This document shows positions 7,367-16,098 of a DNA stretch of 64,000 nt, in pieces. Each line of letters opens with the position of its first letter. The stretch's first letter is position 1. Origin of the DNA: Asaia bogorensis (GTDB lineage Bacteria > Pseudomonadota > Alphaproteobacteria > Acetobacterales > Acetobacteraceae); contig CAMDGX010000004.1 of NCBI GenBank assembly GCA_945897825.1, forward strand, positions 26,128 to 90,127, read 5' to 3'. The translations under genes and the position numbers were made by a program. The notes below the pieces were generated by a model that was not told the origin of the DNA, ran no database searches, and worked only from the letters and a program-made list of their open reading frames with translations.

Positions 7367-9001
7367 TCAGGCGATGGCGGCGGGGTAGCCGTCGCGCTGG
7401 GGGTCGGCGCCGCCTTCGAGGGTGTTGTCCCACATGGTGATGCCGTGGACGCCGGCGAAGGCGAAGGTGAGGGGGGAGCGGACGACGTCGTAGCCCATGG
7501 CTTCCAAGGCGCGCTGGGTGGCGCGGGGGATGCGGTTGGAGATGTCGATCTTGTCGGAGGTGGCGGAGAAGCGGGGGGCCTGGACGGCTTCCTGCATGGT
7601 CATGCCGAAATCGAGCACGTTGACGATGCCTTGCAGGATGGCGATGCCGATCCAGGCGCCGCCGGGGGCGCCGATGGTCATGACCGGGGTGTCGCCTTCG
7701 AAGACGATGGTGGGGGCCATGGTGGAGAAGCGGCGCTTGCCGGGGGCGATGGAGCTGGGGCGGCCGGGGCGGGGGTCGTACCAGTTCATCGCGCCGTTGA
7801 GCATGAAGCCGGTGTTCGGCGGGATGACGCCGGAGGGGGTGGCGAGCGTGTGGGTGACGGAGACGACCATGCCGTTCGCATCGACGGCGGAGAGGGTGGT
7901 GGTGTGCGGGGCGTCGGCGAGGGCGCGGGTGAGGGAGGCTTTCTCGCCGCTGCGGATGCGGGCGGCCTGCGCGTCGGCCCATTCGTCGGAGAGCATGCGG
8001 GACAGCGGCGGGGTGAAGAAATCGGGGTCGCCGATGTTCTCGTCCTTGTCGCGGCCGGCGATCTTCATCGCCTCGGCGACGACGCGGATGAATTCGGGGG
8101 TGTTGTGGCCGAGGGCGGCGAGGTCGAAGCGCTCCAGGATGCGCAGGATCTGGGCGACGGTGATGCCGCCGGCGGGGGGCGGGGGAACGGCGACGGTTCG
8201 GCCGCGATAGGGGATGGCGATGGGGGAGTTCACGCGGGGGGCAAAGCCGGCGAGGTCCTGGGCGGAGAGGAGGCCGCCGTGCTGTTGCTGGTCGGCGACG
8301 ATGCGGGCGGCGATTTCGCCGGTGTAGAAGGCATCGGCGCCGTCGCGGGCGAGGATGGCGAGGGTGTTGGCCAGGTCGGGGTTGTGGATGATGTCGCCGA
8401 GTTTCTTGGTGGTGCCGTCGGGGCGGAGGTAGAGGCGTGTGCCGTCGGGGGTGAGGCGGAGTTTTTCGATGTAGGGGAGGCGGCGGTAGGGGGCCTCGTT
8501 GGTGGCGAAGACGCCGGCGACGTGGGGGCGGACGGGCCAGCCTTCGGTGGCGACGCGGATGGCGGGGGCGAAGAGGTCGGCCCAGGGGAGGGTGCCGAAC
8601 TGGCGGTGGGCGAGGGCGAAGGCGGCGACGATGCCGGGGGTGGTGATGGCGCGGCGGCCGATCTCGTTCACGTTGCCCTTGACGACGAAGCCGAAGCCGT
8701 CGGGGCATTCGCCCTGGAAGTCCTTGGCCCAGAGGTCGGGCGTGGCGGCGGCGGGGCAGGTTCCCATGCCGTCGATGATCTGGTGGCGGCCGGTGGCGGG
8801 GTCGTAGACCTGGATGGTGCCGAGGCCGCCGATGCCGCACATCAGCGGGTCGACGACGCCCTGGGTGAAGGCGCAGGCGAGCATGGCGTCGACCGCCGAG
8901 CCGCCGGCGCGCAGGATGTCGGCACCGGCTTCGACCGCCTCGGGCTGGGGGGCGGTGATCATGGCTTTTGCCGGGGGGAGGCGGCGGGCGGGGCGGGGCA
9001 T
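7367..9001 (-). CDS. ggt: Gamma-glutamyltransferase / glutathione hydrolase family
   Basis: 544 residues of the Ntn-hydrolase gamma-glutamyltransferase family, which transfers or hydrolyses gamma-glutamyl groups (e.g. of glutathione) and is made as a precursor that cleaves itself. The cleavage/nucleophile region is H-T-T-T-L-S at 366-371, with Thr367 the predicted nucleophile. Substrate-site motifs P-P-P-A-G-G near 275 and the late M-A-P-T-I-V and G-A-P-G-G-A segments agree. There is no clear N-terminal signal peptide, so a periplasmic location is not supported. The start is the ATG preceded by AAGGAG. It is divergent from the M20 hydrolase gene across 131 bp. Confidence 0.9.
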   Translation of the reverse strand: MPRPARRLPPAKAMITAPQPEAVEAGADILRAGGSAVDAMLACAFTQGVVDPLMCGIGGLGTIQVYDPATGRHQIIDGMGTCPAAATPDLWAKDFQGECPDGFGFVVKGNVNEIGRRAITTPGIVAAFALAHRQFGTLPWADLFAPAIRVATEGWPVRPHVAGVFATNEAPYRRLPYIEKLRLTPDGTRLYLRPDGTTKKLGDIIHNPDLANTLAILARDGADAFYTGEIAARIVADQQQHGGLLSAQDLAGFAPRVNSPIAIPYRGRTVAVPPPPAGGITVAQILRILERFDLAALGHNTPEFIRVVAEAMKIAGRDKDENIGDPDFFTPPLSRMLSDEWADAQAARIRSGEKASLTRALADAPHTTTLSAVDANGMVVSVTHTLATPSGVIPPNTGFMLNGAMNWYDPRPGRPSSIAPGKRRFSTMAPTIVFEGDTPVMTIGAPGGAWIGIAILQGIVNVLDFGMTMQEAVQAPRFSATSDKIDISNRIPRATQRALEAMGYDVVRSPLTFAFAGVHGITMWDNTLEGGADPQRDGYPAAIA

Positions 9002-9132
9002 GGCGGTCTCCTTCGCTGGCTGATTTGCGCGCCGGGGAGGCCCGGGCGTCAACCCCTTTGGAATCCGGTTGTGCAACGGGCGGCGGTCGGCGCAGGCTGG
9101 ATGGATCGCAATAACCAGGAAGGTTGCACGGC

Positions 9133-10365
9133 ATGGCTCCGGTTCGCGTGAATGGAAAGCGGCTTTGGTCCGACCTGATGGCGTCGGGGTCGATCGCGCA
9201 GTTGCCGCATGGCGGGGTGGACCGGATGGCGCTGACGGACGGGGACCGGGATGTGCGGAACCTGTTCGGGTATTGGTGCGAGGCGGCGGGGTTGAAGCTG
9301 TCCGTCGATGCGATGGGGAACATGTTTGCGCGGCGGGAGGGGACGGACCCTTCGTTGCCGCCGGTGATGCTCGGGTCGCATCTGGACAGCCAGTCGCCGG
9401 GAGGGAAGTTCGACGGGCCGCTGGGGGTGATCGGGGCGCTGGAGGCGGTGCGGGCGATCGCGGAGGCGGGGATTTCGACGAAGCGGGCGCTGGAGGTGGT
9501 GAACTGGACCAACGAGGAGGGGGCGCGGTTCTCGCCGGGGCTAATGGGATCGGCGGTGTTCGCGGGGGTGGTGCCGTTGGCCGATGCCTATGCGTCGGTG
9601 GATCGGGAGGGGAAGCGGTTCGGGGATGAGCTGCGGCGCATCCGGTATTGCGGGGATGCGCCAGTGGGGGGGCGCGAGGTGGATGCGTATTTCGAGCTGC
9701 ATGTCGAGCAGGGGGCGTTGCTGGAGGAGGCGGGGGTGGTGATCGGCGCGGTGACGCACAGCCATCATTCGGTGTTCTGCGACATGGAGGTGCTGGGGGA
9801 GAACAGCCACATCCAGACGATGCCGATGCTGCGGCGGCGCAATGCGCTGGTGGGGGCGGCGCGGCTGATCGATGCGATCGACCAGGTGGGGCGGGCCTAT
9901 GCGCCGGCGGGGTCGGCGAGTGCGGTGGTGATGGATTGCTGGCCGAACAACCGGATCAACATTCCGCACCGGGCGACGTTCAGCTACGGGATCATGCATC
10001 CGGACGCGGACGGGGCGGCGGCGATGGCGCGGGAGGTGGAGGCGGCCGAGGCGCGGATCGCGGCGGAGACGGGGCTGGTGTTCAACACGGTGGTGAAGCG
10101 GCGGCGCACGCCGTTCCATTTCGACGAGGGGATGATCGGGTTGACGGAGGCGGCGGCCGGGGCGCTCGGGTATTCGTGCGCGCGGATGCGGTCGCGGGCG
10201 GGGCATGATGCGTTCAACATGACGCTCGTGTGCCCGACGGAGCTGATCTTCGTGCCGAGCCGCGACGGGTGGAGCCACAGCGAGCGGGAGTGGACGGAGC
10301 CGGAGCACTGCACCGCGGGGGTGGAGGTGATGGCGAATGCGGTGGTGGCGCGGGCGAACAGGTAG
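9133..10365 (+). CDS. M20 Zn-dependent hydrolase (N-carbamoyl-amino-acid / allantoate amidohydrolase type)
   Basis: 410 residues. Motifs: G-S-H-L-D-S-Q near 80 (zinc ligand and catalytic Asp), N-E-E-G-A-R-F near 125 (catalytic Glu and ligand), F-E-L-H-V-E-Q-G near 190, and R-A-G-H-D-A-F near 355 (last zinc ligand). These fit ureidopropionase, L-carbamoylase and allantoate hydrolase enzymes, which remove a carbamoyl group from nitrogen. The ATG follows AGGAAGG; a TTG nine bases earlier is less likely. A related but distinct enzyme is encoded at 36200-37465. Substrate assignment would need structural comparison. Confidence 0.88.
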   Translation: MAPVRVNGKRLWSDLMASGSIAQLPHGGVDRMALTDGDRDVRNLFGYWCEAAGLKLSVDAMGNMFARREGTDPSLPPVMLGSHLDSQSPGGKFDGPLGVIGALEAVRAIAEAGISTKRALEVVNWTNEEGARFSPGLMGSAVFAGVVPLADAYASVDREGKRFGDELRRIRYCGDAPVGGREVDAYFELHVEQGALLEEAGVVIGAVTHSHHSVFCDMEVLGENSHIQTMPMLRRRNALVGAARLIDAIDQVGRAYAPAGSASAVVMDCWPNNRINIPHRATFSYGIMHPDADGAAAMAREVEAAEARIAAETGLVFNTVVKRRRTPFHFDEGMIGLTEAAAGALGYSCARMRSRAGHDAFNMTLVCPTELIFVPSRDGWSHSEREWTEPEHCTAGVEVMANAVVARANR

Positions 10366-10372
10366 GGAAGTC

Positions 10373-10490
10373 GTTCTTTTTTGAAAAAAAGAACCAAAAA
10401 ACTTTTATCCATTTGCACGGGGGCTTGATGGTTTGGCCGGGTGCAAATGGATGAAAAGTCTTTTTGCTTCTTTTTCTTCAGAAAAAGAAG
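10373..10490. repeat. Twin-hairpin AT-rich element, copy 2
   Basis: Hairpin A at 10373-10394 (10-bp stem, loop ga), then caaaaaacttttatcc and atttgc, a variable core, gtgcaaatggatgaaaagtc, and hairpin B ending at 10490. It fills the gap between the convergent stops at 10365 and 10495. Confidence 0.95.
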
Positions 10491-10494
10491 ATTC

Positions 10495-11223
10495 TTACTT
10501 CCGCGCAGCGACGAGCAGGAAGGGCGGCCGGTCGCGTTCGGGGGCCCAGGCGGGGTTGGCTTCGATCTGGTCGGGGCTGGGGCCCCATTCGTCGAGGGCG
10601 GTGAGGGTGAAGCCGGCGGCGAGGAGGGTGGTGGCGTAGGTGGCGATGGTGCGGTGGTGCTTGACCACGCCGGGGGCGAACCAGTTGGTGGTGCGGGGGC
10701 CTTCGGCGAGGTAGGCGTCGAGCGGCCAGGTGCGGCGGCCGTCGGGCGTGGTTGCGAAGGCGGGGTTGGTGGGGGCGGTGTAGATCGGGTGTTCGACCGA
10801 GAAGACGAAGGCGCCGCCGGGGACGAGGGCGGCGTGGAGGGTGGCGAGCAGGGCCGGGAGGTTCGCCAGGTAGTGCAGGGCGAGGGAGGAATAGGCGAGG
10901 TCGAAGCTGGCGGGGGGAAGGGTGAGCTGGTCGAGGTCGGCGCGGCGGTATTCGATGGCGGGGTCGGCGGTTTCGGCGGCGGCGCGGGCGAGCATCTTTT
11001 CGGAGAGGTCGAGGCCGAGGACGGTGGCGGCGCCGGCCTCGCGGGCCCAGCGGGCGAACCAGCCGAAGCCGCAGCCGAGATCGACGACGCGCAGGCCGGG
11101 CATGGGCGGCAGCATGGCGCGCAGGGTGGGCCATTCGGCGGCGCCGTCCAGGCCCTTCTGCGAGCGGGCGAGGGTGCTGTAGCCGGCGAAGAAGCTGTCG
11201 TCGTCGTAGATGTTCTGGGCCAT
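10495..11223 (-). CDS. Class I SAM-dependent methyltransferase
   Basis: 242 residues with a Rossmann-type methyltransferase domain: motif I V-V-D-L-G-C-G-F-G-W near 46-55, motif II G-L-D-L-S-E-K-M near 70, A-D-L-D-Q near 96 and the post-motif L-V-P-G-G near 137. It probably methylates a small molecule; the acceptor is unknown. Start at M-A-Q-N-I-Y, preceded by GGAG; an ATG four codons earlier is possible. Upstream on the same strand lies a leaderless mini-ORF and terminator (11276-11445) with attenuator layout, so expression may be controlled by premature termination. It ends against twin-hairpin copy 2. Confidence 0.85.
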   Translation of the reverse strand: MAQNIYDDDSFFAGYSTLARSQKGLDGAAEWPTLRAMLPPMPGLRVVDLGCGFGWFARWAREAGAATVLGLDLSEKMLARAAAETADPAIEYRRADLDQLTLPPASFDLAYSSLALHYLANLPALLATLHAALVPGGAFVFSVEHPIYTAPTNPAFATTPDGRRTWPLDAYLAEGPRTTNWFAPGVVKHHRTIATYATTLLAAGFTLTALDEWGPSPDQIEANPAWAPERDRPPFLLVAARK

Positions 11224-11275
11224 CGGGGACTCCATGCGATGCGCGGGGGAGATGGCAGGCGGGGCGTCGGCGCAT

Positions 11276-11307
11276 GAAAAAGGCCCCGTCCGGGTGCGGA
11301 GGGGCCT
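11276..11307 (-). terminator. Attenuator-like terminator ahead of the methyltransferase gene
   Basis: On the minus strand AGGCCCC (11307-11301) pairs with GGGGCCT (11287-11281), extended by TCCG/CGGA inside with one bulged C, followed by TTTTTC. It ends 53 bp before the methyltransferase start. CGTCCGG at the end of the mini-ORF (11344-11338) can instead pair with CCGGACG (11293-11287) inside this stem, a candidate anti-terminator. Confidence 0.65.
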
Positions 11308-11334
11308 GTGGTGGAGCGTTGCGGTCTCAGATCG

Positions 11335-11409
11335 TCACCGGACGCAGCTCTCCTGCCCCTCAGCGAGGATGCGGGCGGGTCTGGCGACGACGAGGAAGTG
11401 CCGGAACAT
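11335..11409 (-). CDS. Leaderless 24-residue ORF, candidate leader peptide
   Basis: ATG at 11409, TGA at 11335, peptide M-F-R-H-F-L-V-V-A-R-P-A-R-I-L-A-E and so on. A TTGACG (11445-11440), an 18-bp spacer and CATCCT (11421-11416) lie upstream with six bases between the -10 box and ATG, the same leaderless geometry as the two small-protein genes. Its 3' end overlaps one strand of a possible anti-terminator. It has no run of a single amino acid as in trp or his leaders, so what it would sense is unclear. The coding claim rests on geometry only. Confidence 0.4.
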   Translation of the reverse strand: MFRHFLVVARPARILAEGQESCVR

Positions 11410-11415
11410 GGCGTC

Positions 11416-11445
11416 AGGATGCGCGGGTGCGGCTTGGGGCGTCAA
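11416..11445 (-). promoter_or_regulatory. Candidate promoter for leader ORF and methyltransferase
   Basis: TTGACG at 11445-11440, spacer of 18 bp and CATCCT at 11421-11416, just downstream of the trmO stop. The -10 box is weak. Confidence 0.4.
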
Positions 11446-11448
11446 GCG

Positions 11449-11904
11449 TCATCGGCTGCGTTTCTGGAAGCCCATGCTGGCGTCGGGCTCGCAATCGGTG
11501 CTGGGGAGGTAGGGCTTGATGTCGAGCAGGGGCGTGCCGTCGATGCAGTCGAGGTAGCGGACGCGCAGGATGCCGGGGGCGGCGAAGCCTTCCAGCTTCA
11601 CCACCGACAGGCCGATCGGGTTGGGGCGGCGGGGGGTTCGGGTGGCGAACAGGCCGCGGGGTTCGGTGTCGTTGGGCGGCGTGAACTGCAGCTCCGGCGT
11701 GCCGGCGCGGTCGAGCCAGTAGAGCAGGATGAGGTGGGTGTAGCCTTCGAGGTCCTTGAGGGCGGGGATGTAGTGTTCATCCACCTCGACGGTGCATTCG
11801 GGGATGTCGCCGCGGCGGCCGTTGCGCGGGCATTCGGATGTGGTTTTCCAGGGGGTGCGCAGCCGGCCGATCGGGGTGGCGAGCAGCCGGGCTGCGTCGG
11901 TCAT
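11449..11904 (-). CDS. trmO: tRNA t6A37 N6-methyltransferase (TrmO/TsaA family)
   Basis: 151 residues, the size of the single-domain TrmO proteins. TrmO uses SAM to methylate the N6-threonylcarbamoyladenosine at position 37 of tRNA. The family signature R-G-L-F-A-T-R-T-P-R-R-P-N-P-I-G-L-S is present near 83-100, and the strand Y-L-D-C-I-D-G-T-P-L-L-D-I-K-P-Y follows near 116. The N-terminal P-I-G-R-L-R-T-P and C-P-R-N-G segments also fit. The start is four bases after the stop of the amidase gene, so it is probably translated from the amidase message. A promoter for the next leader ORF seems to start right behind its stop. Confidence 0.85.
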   Translation of the reverse strand: MTDAARLLATPIGRLRTPWKTTSECPRNGRRGDIPECTVEVDEHYIPALKDLEGYTHLILLYWLDRAGTPELQFTPPNDTEPRGLFATRTPRRPNPIGLSVVKLEGFAAPGILRVRYLDCIDGTPLLDIKPYLPSTDCEPDASMGFQKRSR

Positions 11905-11908
11905 GGCG

Positions 11909-13324
11909 CTACCAGTCCATCGCGGGGCGCTTGTCGGCCCAGGGCTGGATGCGTTCGAAGGCGCGCGAGGCCTGCATCACGCCGAGGTCGTCGAAGCGGC
12001 GGCCGACGATCTGCAGGCCGACGGGCAGGCCGTCCTTGGTGAAGCCGGCGGGGACGGTGGCGGCGGGGTTCCAGCTCATGTTGAACGGGTAGGAGAACTC
12101 GGCCCACTGGATCCAGTCCCACGGGTGCTGCGGCCAGTGGTCGGGCATCAGCTTCTCGGCGGGGAAGGCGGCGACGGAGACGGTGGGGGTGATGAGGAAG
12201 TCCCACTCCTCGAAGAACATGTGGATGTCGGCGATGTAGGCCATCTTGCGCATCCGCATGTCCTGGTACTGCGCCATGGTGACGTTGCCGCCATCCTTGA
12301 TGCAGGCGACCAGGCCGGGGTCCATCTGGTGTTCCCACTTGGGCAGCAGGGCGGCGCTGCGGGTCATGTGGGCGGACCAGAAGTCGCGGATCAGGCCGGC
12401 GCCGGTGGGGCCCCAGGCGGGCTTCACGTCGACCAGGGAGAAGCCGCCATTGGCGGCGAAGTTCTCGGCGGCGCGGCGGACGAGGTCGGCCACTTCGGGG
12501 TCGACGCGGGCGTGGCCGAGATCCATCGAGAAGGCGACGCGCTTGCCCTTCACGCCATCATCGAGCCGGCCGATGTAGTCGGCGGGCCAGGCTTCCTGGC
12601 TGGTATGGTCGAGCGGGTGCGGGCCGGACATCACCTGCATCATCAGCGCGCCATCGCCGACGGTGCGGGTCATCGGGCCGATATGGCTGGTGTAGTCGCC
12701 GGCGCCGACGGGGTGGTTGGGCACGCGGCCATGGGTGGGCTTGAGGCCGAACAGGCCGCAGAAATGGCTCGGCATGCGGATGGAGCCCGCGCCGTCGCTG
12801 CCCTGGTGCAGGGCGGAGTAGCCCGCGGCGGAGGCGGCCCCGGCACCGGCGGAGGAGGCGCCGGCATTGTAGCCCTTCTTCCACGGGTTGCTGGTGATGC
12901 CGGTGAGCGGGCTGCGGGAGACGCCGGTCCAGCCGAACTCGCTGGTGGTGGTCTTGCCGATGACAATGCCGCCGGCCTCGCGCAGGCGGGCGACGAAGGG
13001 GTTGTCGATCTTGGACTGGAAGCCCTTGGCGGAGTGGCTGCCGGACTCGGTCGGGAAATCGACCGTCCAGGCGAGGTCCTTGATGGTGACGGGCAGGCCG
13101 TGCAGCGGGCCGATGTTGCCGCCCTTCATCAGGGCGTCCTCGGCCTTGCGGGCGCGGTCCATCGCCAGTTCCGGCCCGAAGGCGGCCATGGCGTTGATCT
13201 TCGGCTCCAGCCGCTCGATGCGCTTGATGATGGTGGCCATCACCTCGACCGGCGAGATCTTCTTCTGCCGGATCATCGGCGCCAGTTCGGTAGCGGGCAG
13301 GAAGCCCAGGTCTTCTTCGTTCAT
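11909..13324 (-). CDS. Amidase (amidase-signature family)
   Basis: 471 residues with the complete Ser-cisSer-Lys triad of amidase-signature enzymes: Lys82 (T-I-K-D-L-A-W), Ser158 in G-A-S-S-A-G, and nucleophile Ser181 in G-S-D-G-A-G-S-I-R-M-P. These enzymes hydrolyse carboxylic amides to acid and ammonia. No GatB or GatC partner is present and the C-terminal region is unlike GatA, so a catabolic amidase is more likely than the tRNA amidotransferase subunit. It sits downstream of a class III aminotransferase on the same strand, beyond a terminator. Confidence 0.9.
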   Translation of the reverse strand: MNEEDLGFLPATELAPMIRQKKISPVEVMATIIKRIERLEPKINAMAAFGPELAMDRARKAEDALMKGGNIGPLHGLPVTIKDLAWTVDFPTESGSHSAKGFQSKIDNPFVARLREAGGIVIGKTTTSEFGWTGVSRSPLTGITSNPWKKGYNAGASSAGAGAASAAGYSALHQGSDGAGSIRMPSHFCGLFGLKPTHGRVPNHPVGAGDYTSHIGPMTRTVGDGALMMQVMSGPHPLDHTSQEAWPADYIGRLDDGVKGKRVAFSMDLGHARVDPEVADLVRRAAENFAANGGFSLVDVKPAWGPTGAGLIRDFWSAHMTRSAALLPKWEHQMDPGLVACIKDGGNVTMAQYQDMRMRKMAYIADIHMFFEEWDFLITPTVSVAAFPAEKLMPDHWPQHPWDWIQWAEFSYPFNMSWNPAATVPAGFTKDGLPVGLQIVGRRFDDLGVMQASRAFERIQPWADKRPAMDW

Positions 13325-13369
13325 GGTGTCGCTCTCCCCTCGTCGGCGCGTCGCCCGCCGGAATCGAAA

Positions 13370-13395
13370 GGGGCCGGACGTTGCCGCCCGGCCCC
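13370..13395 (-). terminator. Intrinsic terminator after the class III aminotransferase gene
   Basis: ggggccgg pairs with ccggcccc around a 10-nt loop; read on the minus strand it is followed by TTTCGATT. It starts 12 bp after the aminotransferase stop. Confidence 0.6.
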
Positions 13396-13406
13396 CGGCC
13401 GAAAGA

Positions 13407-14801
13407 TCAGTTCGGAAGCTCGCCTTCCGCCTTCAGCATCTTCAGCGCCTCGCGATAGGCGCTGACGGTGTCGGCCACGTCCTGCGCGGTGTGGGTGGCC
13501 GAGAGCAGGCCGCCGATGCGCGGGTTGGTGTCGACGCCGTTGACCAGCAGCGCGATGCGCATGCGGTTGTTGAGCTTCTGCGGCTGGGCCTTCAGCTCCT
13601 CCATCTCGACCACATAGGGGTCGAAGCCATGCGGGGTGATGTCGCGGCCCTTCGGGTTCACGAACAGGTGGAAGCCCGAGGAGGTGCCGTAGACCGACCA
13701 CTTGAGGCCGAACTCGGCCAGTACGTCGTTCAGCCCGGAGCGCAGCGCGGTCGCGGTGTCGGCGGCCTTCTGCACCGCGTCGGTCTCGGCCAGGATGGTG
13801 AGGCAGGCGATACCGGCGGCCGCCGAGACGGGGTTGGCGTTGAAAGTGCCGGGGTGGCCGATCTTCTCGCGGCCGGCCTTGGCGGTGGCGGCGAAGTCGA
13901 GCAGGTCCAGGATGTCCTTGCGGCCGGTGACGCAGCCGCCCGGCATGCCGCCGGCGAGGATCTTGGCCCAGGAGGAGAGGTCGGGCGTGATGCCCCAGGC
14001 GACCTGCGCGCCGCCCGGCGAGGCGCGGAAGCCGGTGACGACCTCGTCCATGATCAGCAGCGCGCCGTATTTCGTGGTGAGGCGGCGCAGCTCCTGGACG
14101 AACTCGGCCTTCAGCGGGACCTGGCCGAAGCTGCTGCCGGTGGGCTCCAGGATGGCGGCGCAGATGTCCGGGTTGGCCTTCAGCGCGGCCTCGACGGCGG
14201 CGATGTCGCCGGGGTTCACCAGCACGGATTTCTGCGCGACGGAGGGCAGGACGCCTGGGGTCGGCGTGCCGTCGTAGTGGTTGGAGTAGCCATTGGCCAT
14301 CTGGTCGTGCCAGCCGTGGAAGTGGCCCTTGAAGCGCAGCAGCGTCTCCTTGCCGGTGAAGGCGCGGGCGAGGCGCACCGCCATCAGGGTGGCTTCGGTG
14401 CCGGAGGAGGTGAAGCGGATGCGCTCGGCGGCGGGGACCAGGCGCTTGACCGCATTGGCCCAGCCGATCTCGCGGGGGTGGCTGGCGCCGAACTGCGAGC
14501 CGTCCTGCATCGCCTCGGTGATCGCCTTCAGCACCGTGGGATGGTTGTGGCCGAGGATGAGCGCGCCGTGGCCGCCGAAGTAGTCGACATACTTGTTGCC
14601 GTCGACGTCCCACTTGTGCGGGCCGGCGGCGCGGGCGACGTAGATGCCGTAGGGGTCGAGGTTGCGCGCATCATGCGTGATGCCGCTGGGGAACAGCTCC
14701 TGCGCCTGGCGCGACATCTCGGCCGAGCCCGCGGTGCGCTGGCGGTAGGCGGTGACGATTCGCGAGTTCGTCCGGGAATCGTCGGTGGTGGTGGTGCTCA
14801 T
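13407..14801 (-). CDS. Class III aminotransferase (glutamate-1-semialdehyde aminomutase-like)
   Basis: 464 residues of fold-type I PLP enzymes. Visible: S-S-G-T-E-A-T at 132-138 for phosphate binding, Asp252 in M-D-E-V-V-T-G-F-R (pyridine nitrogen), and Lys280 in A-K-I-L-A-G-G-M-P-G-G (Schiff base). The G-G-M-P-G-G and H-P-G-T-F-N-A-N-P motifs are those of HemL-like enzymes, but its setting between an amidase and a dihydroorotase-like hydrolase suggests a catabolic or beta-amino-acid aminotransferase rather than haem synthesis. The start is the ATG preceded by CAGGAG. The frame is open far upstream only because of the neighbouring antisense gene. Divergent from the hydrolase gene across 147 bp. 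Confidence 0.88.
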   Translation of the reverse strand: MSTTTTDDSRTNSRIVTAYRQRTAGSAEMSRQAQELFPSGITHDARNLDPYGIYVARAAGPHKWDVDGNKYVDYFGGHGALILGHNHPTVLKAITEAMQDGSQFGASHPREIGWANAVKRLVPAAERIRFTSSGTEATLMAVRLARAFTGKETLLRFKGHFHGWHDQMANGYSNHYDGTPTPGVLPSVAQKSVLVNPGDIAAVEAALKANPDICAAILEPTGSSFGQVPLKAEFVQELRRLTTKYGALLIMDEVVTGFRASPGGAQVAWGITPDLSSWAKILAGGMPGGCVTGRKDILDLLDFAATAKAGREKIGHPGTFNANPVSAAAGIACLTILAETDAVQKAADTATALRSGLNDVLAEFGLKWSVYGTSSGFHLFVNPKGRDITPHGFDPYVVEMEELKAQPQKLNNRMRIALLVNGVDTNPRIGGLLSATHTAQDVADTVSAYREALKMLKAEGELPN

Positions 14802-14948
14802 CGGGTGCTCCTGCGTGGTGCGCATGCCGCATGCGGGGGTCGGGGACGGACGCTGACGCGGTATTCTGCACCAGTTTCGCGGATTGGCGAGGGGTTGCGC
14901 GAAAATTCCCCGGACGCGACGATTGTGTTCCAGCCAGAAGGAGCACGC

Positions 14949-16082
14949 ATGTTCGACCTGTTGTTGACCGGCGGGCGGGTGATCGACCCGGCCCAGAACC
15001 TCGACGACGTCGTCGATGTCGGCTTCGCCGATGGAAAGGTGGCGGCGATCGGGCGCAACCTCGGCACGGCCGGGCAGACGCGCGATGTTTCGGGCAAGAT
15101 CGTGACGCCCGGGCTGATCGATTTGCACACCCACGTGTATTGGGGCGGCACGTCGCTCGGCGTGGACCCCGACCAGTATGCGAAATGGAGCGGCTGCACC
15201 ACGCTGGTGGATGCCGGCAGCGCCGGGCCGGGCAACATCCACGGCTTCCGCAAGCACGTGATCGAGCGGGCGGACGTGCGGATCATCCCGTTCCTCAACC
15301 TGTCGTTCGCGGGCATCTTCGCGCTGCATTTCGATGTGTATGTCGGCGAGTCGTCCGATATCCGGCTGCTCAACAGCCGCGTGTGCCTGCGGGTCGCGCG
15401 CGAGCACGCCGACCTGGTGTGCGGCATCAAGGTGCGAATCGGCGCGGTGACCTCCGGTGCGCTCGGCATCGAGCCGATGAAGATGGCGCTGGAAGTGGCG
15501 CGCGAGCTCGGGCTGCCGCTGATGGGGCATCTGGACGGGCCGCCGCCGCCGCGCGCGGAGGTGATGGCGCTGCTGGGCAAGGGCGACATTCTCACCCACT
15601 GCTTCCGCCCCTGGCCCAACACGCCGGCGGCCCCCGATGGCGGCGTGGAGCCCGATGTTCTCGATGCGCGCGCGCGCGGGGTGATCTTCGACATCGGCCA
15701 TGGGGCGGGCAGCTTCGGCTTCGCCAGCGCGATGCAAATGGTGAAGAACGGTTTCCTGCCCGACGTGATTAGCAGCGACGTGCACCTGACCTCCATCGGC
15801 GGGCCGGCCTACAACATGCTCGTCACCATGACGAAGTTCATGGCCATGGGCGTGAGCCTCAACGAGATCATCCGCGCCAGCACCATCAACCCCGCGAAGG
15901 CGGTGCGCCTGGAGGATCGCGGCACGCTTCGGCCGGGAACGCTGGGCGATGCCACCGTGCTGGAGATTGAGCAGGGCGAGTTCAGCCTTAAGGATGCCGT
16001 TGGCGAGGTGATGCAGACGAAGCAGCATCTGGCCTGCCGTGGCATCGTGCTCGGCGGGAAGTGGTGGCACGATGGGGGTTGA
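14949..16082 (+). CDS. Amidohydrolase/deacetylase-family metallohydrolase (dihydroorotase-like)
   Basis: 377 residues. Binuclear metal amidohydrolase with H-T-H at 60-62, Lys161 in G-I-K-V-R-I-G (carboxylated lysine bridge), His in L-M-G-H-L-D near 189, T-H-C-F near 208 and S-S-D-V-H near 270. The arrangement matches the EF0837/AHA3915-like group, whose members deacetylate or cleave N-acetyl or lactone substrates; the true substrate is open. The start ATG follows AAGGAG. The last codon is 16 bp before twin-hairpin copy 3. Divergent promoter region shared with the aminotransferase gene. Confidence 0.85.
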   Translation: MFDLLLTGGRVIDPAQNLDDVVDVGFADGKVAAIGRNLGTAGQTRDVSGKIVTPGLIDLHTHVYWGGTSLGVDPDQYAKWSGCTTLVDAGSAGPGNIHGFRKHVIERADVRIIPFLNLSFAGIFALHFDVYVGESSDIRLLNSRVCLRVAREHADLVCGIKVRIGAVTSGALGIEPMKMALEVARELGLPLMGHLDGPPPPRAEVMALLGKGDILTHCFRPWPNTPAAPDGGVEPDVLDARARGVIFDIGHGAGSFGFASAMQMVKNGFLPDVISSDVHLTSIGGPAYNMLVTMTKFMAMGVSLNEIIRASTINPAKAVRLEDRGTLRPGTLGDATVLEIEQGEFSLKDAVGEVMQTKQHLACRGIVLGGKWWHDGG

Positions 16083-16098
16083 GGGAAGAAAGGAAGCG

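Noticed and set aside
7205..9151. Plus-strand ORF of 648 codons over the gamma-glutamyltransferase gene
   Set aside because: Gly/Ala/Asp-biased antisense frame; the opposite strand has a full catalytic signature.
12888..16082. Long plus-strand ORF of 1064 codons
   Set aside because: The first two thirds are antisense to the amidase and aminotransferase genes; the real hydrolase starts at 14949.
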